From assembly GCA_019745975.1 (NCBI GenBank), contig JAIESQ010000034.1, positions 1 to 56,705 of the forward strand: a stretch of DNA of 56,705 bases, written 5' to 3'. Position numbers and translations under genes: made by a program. The notes under the pieces are model-generated. The model searched no databases, had not been told where the DNA came from, and saw only the letters and a program-made list of their open reading frames with translations. How positions within the stretch are numbered: position 1 is the stretch's first letter; each line of letters begins with the position of its first letter. Positions 51,357 through 56,705 of the stretch are shown in pieces. Source of the DNA: Pirellulales bacterium (GTDB taxonomy: Bacteria; Planctomycetota; Planctomycetia; Pirellulales; JAEUIK01).

Positions 51357-51869
51357 ATGGCAGCGGGCGTGGTAACCGGATGGCTCGACCTGGCGTTCGT
51401 CAACAGCGGCGGGGCACTGTTATCCGGCTTCAACTCACATTGGGTCGCCGTGTGCACGGACGTGGCCACCGCCGACAACTCGGGAAGCGTGGTCACAAAT
51501 CCGTACTCGATAACACGGACCTCGCAGAATTGGATTCAACTGAACGGACTGGGCACGACGGTACAGTTTCGCCTTCAGTATCCAGTTGGCGCCACGGTTA
51601 CCACGAGCCCGGTGATACAGTGCTTTGGCCGCGACGTTGCTGGCGGCACCGCATCGAATAGCCGAGCCGACCGTCTCGTTGACCCATCTCTGGCACATGC
51701 CTTGACGCTGCTGGTCGACCCGAGCAACGATGTGGACGACGGAACCTATAAATGCACGCAGCCGGTCGAAGTCGACGCGAACGGCAATATCGAAGTAATC
51801 GCCGCGGTGATGATCGCGCTCGCCGGCACCGGTCTATCCGGCGCGCAGATTCTGGCGCGGGTGCGGTAG
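51357..51869 (+). CDS. Phage structural-like hypothetical protein
   Basis: A 170-residue protein with AAAGGGG before the ATG at 51357. The beta-rich text (VVTGWLDLAFVNSGGALLSGFNSHWVAVCTD, NWIQLNGLGTTVQFRLQYP) and its place right after the fibre-like gene suggest a small phage capsid or tail component. I do not recognise a named family. It ends the phage-like module; the remaining 246 bp to rfbD show nothing. Confidence 0.55.
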   Translation: MAAGVVTGWLDLAFVNSGGALLSGFNSHWVAVCTDVATADNSGSVVTNPYSITRTSQNWIQLNGLGTTVQFRLQYPVGATVTTSPVIQCFGRDVAGGTASNSRADRLVDPSLAHALTLLVDPSNDVDDGTYKCTQPVEVDANGNIEVIAAVMIALAGTGLSGAQILARVR

Positions 51870-52115
51870 TCGCTAGCAACCTGGCTGTGAACCTGCCAAG
51901 CCGGAAGAATGCCATACTTCCGCGGACTGCTCGATCTAGCCCGCATTTCTCACCAACTTCGTCGCGAGCGGAGTTAAGTGCTTGGATGGCAAGGAGCAGG
52001 GGGTGGCTCGACCGGAAGCGTATTGGCTCATACGTTGAGGATCGAGACGCACGCTGCGACGAAGCCAGTCAAGCACTTGGGCTCCGCGCAGCAGATGGCT
52101 GGTGAGAAATGCAGG

Positions 52116-52973
52116 CTAGAGCTGGTCGCGCGATTTGAGGTAGGCCGCCAGCGCCGACGGCCAACCGCGCAGCGGCGGCCCGCCCAACGCCTGGTACTTG
52201 CTCGTGTCCAGCACGCTGTAGGCTGGCCGCGGAGCCGGCGCGCCATATTGCGCGGCCGTGATCGGCTCCAGCCGAATCCTGATGTTCGCCAGTCGAAATA
52301 TCGTTTCGGCAAACTCGTACCACGTGCAGCTCCCCGTGTTGACCACGTGGTACAGCCCGAATTCTTCGGTCGTGAGCAAGAACCGAATCGCTTCGGCTAG
52401 ATCGACGACGTAAGTCGGCGTGCAACGCTGATCGGTCACGATCTTCAATGCGTCCCGTTCGCGACCCAGCCGCAGCATTGTTTCCACAAAGTTGTTCGGC
52501 TTGCGCCCAGGCGCCGCGCGGCCGTACAGCCCGCAAGTGCGCACGATGTAGTGCTTCGGCCAGGCGGCGGCGCGGCGCTCTCCCTCGATTTTGCTCTTGG
52601 CATACTCTCCTTGTGGCGCGATCGCGTCGGTCTCGACGAACGGCCTGCCTGTGCGATCGTCGCCGCCGAAGGCGTAGTCGGTGCTCACTTGCACGAGCGG
52701 ACAATCGAGCTGCCGGCAGGCCTCGGCCAGGTATTCGACCGCGTCGGCGTTCACGCGCCGGGCGACGTCGGGCTCTTGTTCGGCGCGATCAACCGCCGTG
52801 TAGGCCGCCGCGTTGACGACCGCGGTCGGCCGCAGCGCCGAGAGCGTGTCGAGGACGGCCGTGCGGTTGGTGATATCCACCCGCCTGTGATCCAGCGGCA
52901 CCGCCCGATCGCCAAGCTGCCGGCACAGCTCAAAGCCCAACTGTCCTTGGGCTCCGGTAACCGCGATTTTCAT
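52116..52973 (-). CDS. rfbD: dTDP-4-dehydrorhamnose reductase
   Basis: A 285-residue short-chain dehydrogenase/reductase that makes dTDP-L-rhamnose with NADPH. Rossmann GAQGQLG (residues 7-13), catalytic Tyr124-x-x-x-Lys128 (GEYAKSK) and STDYAFGG are present. Its ATG overlaps the stop of the DUF971 gene by four bases (ATGA, 52970-52973), so they are translationally coupled. The other rhamnose-pathway genes rfbABC are not in the window. The role is in cell-surface polysaccharide. Confidence 0.93.
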   Translation of the reverse strand: MKIAVTGAQGQLGFELCRQLGDRAVPLDHRRVDITNRTAVLDTLSALRPTAVVNAAAYTAVDRAEQEPDVARRVNADAVEYLAEACRQLDCPLVQVSTDYAFGGDDRTGRPFVETDAIAPQGEYAKSKIEGERRAAAWPKHYIVRTCGLYGRAAPGRKPNNFVETMLRLGRERDALKIVTDQRCTPTYVVDLAEAIRFLLTTEEFGLYHVVNTGSCTWYEFAETIFRLANIRIRLEPITAAQYGAPAPRPAYSVLDTSKYQALGGPPLRGWPSALAAYLKSRDQL

Positions 52974-53302
52974 GCCGAGCCTTCCTGCTGAACTTCGCCG
53001 AGCGACCGCAGCAGCTCGAAAGTGTAGATGCCCGAATCGTGCCCGTCGCTGAACTCGATCGAATATGCGTAATTGCCCACCGGCTTCATACCGGCGATTG
53101 TTAGCGGCCGCGCTTCGGCCGGCGTAAGCACCGGCAGCAAGCTCGCCGGCTGCGCGGGCGCCTGACGCTGCTCGCGGCACGTCGCGCAGGGACACGCGTC
53201 GCGCAGCTCGCGATAGCGGTACACGCGACGCTGCCCATCGCTCCACTCGATGAGCAGGCGGCCATCCTCGGTGCGGGCAAGCTTGGTGGGTTGGGATGTC
53301 AT
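52970..53302 (-). CDS. DUF971-domain protein
   Basis: A 110-residue DUF971 protein, like the N-terminal domain of gamma-butyrobetaine hydroxylase. Signature pieces are LLIEWSDGQRRVYRYRELRDACPCATCRE (CxxC zinc-like) and NYAYSIEFSDGHDSGIYTFELLRSL. DUF971 proteins are sometimes linked to iron-sulfur assembly. Located 19 bp after a SufS-like aminotransferase and coupled to rfbD. Start ATG 53302. Confidence 0.9.
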   Translation of the reverse strand: MTSQPTKLARTEDGRLLIEWSDGQRRVYRYRELRDACPCATCREQRQAPAQPASLLPVLTPAEARPLTIAGMKPVGNYAYSIEFSDGHDSGIYTFELLRSLGEVQQEGSA

Positions 53303-53321
53303 ACTTGATGCGACTGCGAAC

Positions 53322-54587
53322 TCACAGTTCCGCCAACGCTTGCAACAGACGATCGACTTCGCCGGCCGTGTTGTAGTGCAAGAGTCCGATGCGGACCATG
53401 CCCTGCGGCTCCAACCCGAGCGCCGTGCTGACCTCGAGTGCATAAAAACAACCATGCCAGACGAAGATGCCGCGCTCGGCAAGTCGTTGGGCGACGACGT
53501 GCGGCGCGTGCCTACGGTGCGTGATCGACACGGTCGAAACGCGCTCGGTGAAACGGGCCGGATCGGTGATCCCCAGTACGCGCACGTCGTCGATCTCGCG
53601 TAGGCCCGCGATCAACCTGGCCGTCAGCGGACGCTCGTAACTGACAATCGCCTCGTAGGCCGCTCGGAGCCGATTGCGCGTCGAGCGCCGTGCTCTCGGC
53701 GCTTCGCTCGTCGGAGACGAAACCGCGTCCCCTAGTTCAGTCAGGTAGTCGATCGTGGCCCCCAGCCCGGCAATTGCTTCGTGGCTCTGCGTCCCCGTCA
53801 TCCACCGCCCTGGGAGGCTCTTAGGGGCAGGCCGGACCTTGTAGGCCGGCAAGCGCTCCAGTAGTTCACGCCGTCCCCACAAGAGCCCCAAGTGCGGACC
53901 AAAGAACTTGTAGGCTGAGCAAACGGCGAAATCGCACCCCCAAGCGGCCACGTCGGGCAACGCGTGCGGCGCCAAGTGCACAGCGTCGACGTAGGAGAGC
54001 GCCCCGACTTCACACGCCAGGCGGCAGATTTCGGCCACCGGGTTGATCGTGCCCACGGCATTGGATGCGGCTCCAACAGCCACCAACTTGGTGCGCGGCG
54101 AGAGTTTGCGGCGCAGGTTCTCGAGGTCGAGCGTGCAATCATCGCGGTTGATCTCGACGTGTCGCACCGTCGCTCCGGCGTCGCGCGCCGCCAACACCCA
54201 CGGGGTGACGTTGGCATCGTGATCCAATCGCGTGACCAGCACTTCGTCCCCCGGTGTCCAGGTACGCGCCAGCGCCCGGCTCAGGGCGAACGTCAGGCTG
54301 GTCATGTTGGCGCCGAACACCGTGCAGGCGGGGTCGTCGGCGCCCAAAAACGTGGCGGCCGCCTGATGCACCGCGTCAAGCATCGCATCGCTCTCGACGC
54401 TCGTCGCGAACAGGCCGCCATGGTTGGCGTTGTGATGCGCCAGGTAGTCGGCGATCGCCGCGATCACGCGCCGCGGCACCTGGCTCCCTGCCGGACCATC
54501 GAAGAACACGGCCGGCTGCCCGGCGACCTGGCGCGCGAGCGCCGGAAACTCGCGGCGAATCGAATTCACATCAAACGTAGCTCGCAC
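53322..54587 (-). CDS. Cysteine desulfurase-like class V aminotransferase
   Basis: A 421-residue PLP enzyme of the SufS-like family (TIGR01976-like). The Schiff-base lysine is Lys227 (CSAYKFFGPHLG), with Asp201 and His204 in YVDAVHLAPH and the N-terminal FPALARQVAGQPAVFFDGPAGSQVP. The family is related to cysteine desulfurases but the true sulfur donor activity is not proven. First gene of a three-gene operon with DUF971 and rfbD. ATG 54587. Confidence 0.9.
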   Translation of the reverse strand: MRATFDVNSIRREFPALARQVAGQPAVFFDGPAGSQVPRRVIAAIADYLAHHNANHGGLFATSVESDAMLDAVHQAAATFLGADDPACTVFGANMTSLTFALSRALARTWTPGDEVLVTRLDHDANVTPWVLAARDAGATVRHVEINRDDCTLDLENLRRKLSPRTKLVAVGAASNAVGTINPVAEICRLACEVGALSYVDAVHLAPHALPDVAAWGCDFAVCSAYKFFGPHLGLLWGRRELLERLPAYKVRPAPKSLPGRWMTGTQSHEAIAGLGATIDYLTELGDAVSSPTSEAPRARRSTRNRLRAAYEAIVSYERPLTARLIAGLREIDDVRVLGITDPARFTERVSTVSITHRRHAPHVVAQRLAERGIFVWHGCFYALEVSTALGLEPQGMVRIGLLHYNTAGEVDRLLQALAEL

Positions 54588-54611
54588 GATCTCCCTCGCT
54601 GTCTCAACAAT

Positions 54612-54690
54612 AGGAAAAGGGGACAGGCACCCCGCGATGCGGTTGCCCGAAGGACATCGTTCGCTTGGCTCGGAGCCAGTCCCCTTTCCT
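54612..54690. repeat. GGGGAC palindrome family, divergent copy F
   Basis: Left arm AGGAAAAGGGGACAGGCACC, right arm GGAGCCAGTCCCCTTTCCT. The interior differs from the TACATG copies, but the GGGGACAGG and CCAGTCCCC ends are the same. It lies between the hydro-lyase gene and the aminotransferase gene. Confidence 0.75.
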
Positions 54691-54698
54691 AACCCACG

Positions 54699-55520
54699 TC
54701 ATTGCGGACCAATGTGGCGGAACGATTCGTCGCTGCGGTCGGTCACAAACATGCAGCCGGGGCTGTGCGTGACGCATAGCTCGGGGCGAGCCGCGGCGAG
54801 CGCCAGTTGCGGCGTCACACCACAGGCCCAGAACGCCGGCACCTCGTCGGTGCGCACCGTCACGGCATCGCCAAAATTCGGCCGATCCAGCCGCTCGATC
54901 CCCAGCGCCGCCGGATCGCCGACGTGCAGCGGCGCGCCGTGCATCGTGGGGAACTGCCCGGTGATCGCGATCACGTCGCGCACCTGCGATGGCGCATAGG
55001 GGCGCATGCTCACCACCAGCGGCCCCGCGAAGCGACCGGCCGGCTGGCAAGCCACGCTGGTGCGATACATCGGCACATTGCGTCCTTCGTCGAGATGCCG
55101 CACCGGCAGTCCGGCCGCTACGAGCGCATGCTCAAACGTGAACGAGCAACCCAACAAAAAGCCCACCAAGTCGTCGCGCCACAGCTCGCTGATGTCGGTT
55201 GGCTCCCTGTCGTCGGGCACGCCGTGGCGGAACACCCGATACCGCGGTACGTCGGTCCGCAGATCGGCGCCCGGCGCGACATCGCGGGGGCATGGATCGC
55301 CCGGCGCGGTCTGGGCAATCAGCGGGCAGGGACGCGGATTGAGCCGACAAAACTCGTTGAATTCCGCCGCGTAATCCGCAGGCAGTATCACCAGGTTCGC
55401 CTGCGCGTAGCCGACTGCCAGTCCGGTCGTCGGCGCCGTCCACTGACCGGTGCGAATCACCGCCCGCAGTTCGGCGGCGGTCGCGTGCGCGAGCGATTCG
55501 GCAGTGGCCTGTTGTCCCAT
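54699..55520 (-). CDS. Putative hydro-lyase (DUF1445)
   Basis: A 273-residue DUF1445 protein; some members have D-glutamate cyclase or hydro-lyase activity. Seen are GLAVGYAQANLVILPADYAAEFNEFCRLNPRPCPL, RVFRHGVP, NVPMYRTSV and the C-terminal CVTHSPGCMFVTD. ATG 55520 has AAAGG seven bases upstream; an upstream ATG at 55547 is possible. It follows manA by 29 bp on the same strand. Confidence 0.9.
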   Translation of the reverse strand: MGQQATAESLAHATAAELRAVIRTGQWTAPTTGLAVGYAQANLVILPADYAAEFNEFCRLNPRPCPLIAQTAPGDPCPRDVAPGADLRTDVPRYRVFRHGVPDDREPTDISELWRDDLVGFLLGCSFTFEHALVAAGLPVRHLDEGRNVPMYRTSVACQPAGRFAGPLVVSMRPYAPSQVRDVIAITGQFPTMHGAPLHVGDPAALGIERLDRPNFGDAVTVRTDEVPAFWACGVTPQLALAAARPELCVTHSPGCMFVTDRSDESFRHIGPQ

Positions 55521-55549
55521 GGATTTACCTTTAACACGAGGCGCCATTT

Positions 55550-56530
55550 TTACGGCAAATACGCGTCCAACAGCACCGCGCGGCCCACGGGAGTCACTTC
55601 AACACCCGGCAAACAGGCGGGCAACAACATTGTGCCGCCGCGCGCGAGTGGCTCTTCAACGGCATCGCCGGCCACGCACACCGATCCTTCGACAACCATC
55701 AGCAAGTGGCAGCGATCGTCGCCGCCACAGCACTCTTTGGCCGTGAGCTCCCAGCGATCGAGCACGAACTTGTCACAGTCTACGAGTCGCTGCACTTCGG
55801 CGCGATCGGTCGCCCGTGGCTGAACGAATCGCCCTGGCCCCAGCCGATCGTCGAGCGCTTCGAGCCCCGCCATGACGTGCAAGGGACGCGGCTGACCGTC
55901 GGGGCCCTTGCGGTTCCAGTCAAACAAGCGAAATGTCGTGTCGCTCGACTGCTGAATCTCGACCACCAGCAGCCCCGCACCTAGCGCGTGGATCAAACCG
56001 GCCGGAACAAAAATGCAGTCGCCCGGCCGCGGCTCCAACCGCTCGAGACACAATTCGCATGTGCCGCGCGCCAGCTCGCGCGCGAAGCTCGCCTGATCGA
56101 AACCGCGCCGCAGGCCCGCGTAAATCGCTGCGCCTGGATCGGCCGCCAGCACGTACCAGGCTTCGGTCTTGCCCGCGTCTGGCGGGTCGAGCCGCGCCGC
56201 GCGGGCGTCGTCGGGGTGCACCTGCACGCTGAGCGGCTGCGCCGTGTCGAGCAGTTTCAATATCAAGGGAAACCGCGATTGCGGAGCGTGACGTCCGAGG
56301 AGTTCGCGCTGATATCGATCGACGAGATCCGCCAGCGCCACGCCAGCCAGCGGCCCGGCCATTACCCGGCTCTGCTCGACCACGCCTGTCGACGTGCGGC
56401 GGTCGCACACCTCCCAGCTTTCGGCGCAGGTCTCGCCCGCGGGCACCGGCTTGCCCAATTCGGCGCCGAGACGTCGACCGCCCCAGACGTACTGCTTTAG
56501 GACGGGATGCAATCGCAACGGGTAGAGCAT
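55550..56530 (-). CDS. manA: Mannose-6-phosphate isomerase (class I)
   Basis: A 326-residue enzyme that interconverts mannose-6-phosphate and fructose-6-phosphate. Zinc ligands: Gln103 and His105 (SVQVHPDD), Glu123 (KTEAWY) and His181 (PAGLIHALG). The start ATG 56530 is well placed, and the protein is on the short side of the family, typical of the bacterial short type. It heads the last minus-strand unit with the hydro-lyase. The 175 bp to the window end show nothing. Confidence 0.93.
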   Translation of the reverse strand: MLYPLRLHPVLKQYVWGGRRLGAELGKPVPAGETCAESWEVCDRRTSTGVVEQSRVMAGPLAGVALADLVDRYQRELLGRHAPQSRFPLILKLLDTAQPLSVQVHPDDARAARLDPPDAGKTEAWYVLAADPGAAIYAGLRRGFDQASFARELARGTCELCLERLEPRPGDCIFVPAGLIHALGAGLLVVEIQQSSDTTFRLFDWNRKGPDGQPRPLHVMAGLEALDDRLGPGRFVQPRATDRAEVQRLVDCDKFVLDRWELTAKECCGGDDRCHLLMVVEGSVCVAGDAVEEPLARGGTMLLPACLPGVEVTPVGRAVLLDAYLP

Positions 56531-56705
56531 GCGCGGGCCGGCGGCGTGCGGGTTGTCGAGCGGATGACTCGCCGACTACTTGTACCCCGACTGGCGCGGT
56601 CAAGCCAAGTGGTGTTGGCCTCTTGTGCCGGGGTGCATCCTGCACTTTGCGCGTGAGGCATGGTGGGTCATGATTGGCCGGGGGGATTTTCACGCCCAGA
56701 GACCC

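Noticed and set aside
1-56705. CRISPR arrays, tRNA and rRNA genes
   Set aside because: No regularly spaced short repeats with unique spacers, and no cloverleaf or rRNA sequence, were recognised by eye; a tRNA scan could still find one.

Overview
The window looks like a chromosomal segment of a planctomycete, most likely Pirellulales-like. The basis is the high GC content, long gene-poor gaps with several families of palindromic intergenic repeats, ECF sigma/anti-sigma pairs, paired terpenoid-cyclase-fold (alpha-alpha toroid) membrane proteins, a PEP-CTERM remnant, a nitrogen-type PTS and a HisA-like protein of the kind known from archaeal-type C1 pathways. No rRNA, tRNA, CRISPR array, integrase or transposase gene was recognised, and species cannot be fixed from the sequence alone.

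Layout. Positions 1-5.9 kb hold a tandem intergenic repeat, a secreted thioredoxin-fold protein, a Gfo/Idh/MocA-like protein, two small membrane proteins, a PhoPQ-activated (PqaA-like) protein and Mn superoxide dismutase. From 6.2 to 10.5 kb lies a very large TPR / C39-like cysteine-peptidase / TPR protein broken by one frameshift. From 10.5 to 17.4 kb come an AlkA-like glycosylase, a DUF3500 protein, a PQQ-type beta-propeller, a lipoprotein, an ECF sigma/anti-sigma pair and two nearly identical tiny lipoproteins. From 17.4 to 25.2 kb are uvrB, a ComEA-like protein, nadC and nadE (convergent, both NAD synthesis) and rlmN. From 25.4 to 27.7 kb is a second sigma/anti-sigma operon with a membrane-anchored third gene.

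From 34.2 down to 27.7 kb the minus strand carries hpf, ptsN, ptsH, ptsI, a DUF2344 protein, rng and rplU. The hpf-ptsN-HPr-EI block has no sugar permease and is best read as a regulatory phosphorelay. From 34.5 to 46 kb are a large anti-sigma-like membrane protein, a HIT hydrolase, an apparent operon of two toroid proteins plus the HisA-like gene, an S9 peptidase and a transglutaminase-like protein. Both toroid proteins begin with a transmembrane helix carrying a TonB-like Ser-x-x-x-His motif.

The stretch 47.5-51.9 kb is different. It holds a truncated PEP-CTERM gene, a LamG-like gene split by a 264-bp element with terminal inverted repeats and a 10-bp target duplication, an in-frame amber stop, and two genes that read like phage tail or fibre proteins. 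It is probably a decaying prophage or laterally acquired module. The window ends (56.5 to 52.1 kb, minus strand) with manA, a DUF1445 hydro-lyase, a SufS-like aminotransferase, a DUF971 protein and rfbD.

The signals that best deserve follow-up are the TonB-anchored toroid pair, the precise 264-bp insertion and amber stop in the phage-like module, the dispersed GGGGAC palindromes without a visible transposase, and the broken TPR-peptidase-TPR gene.
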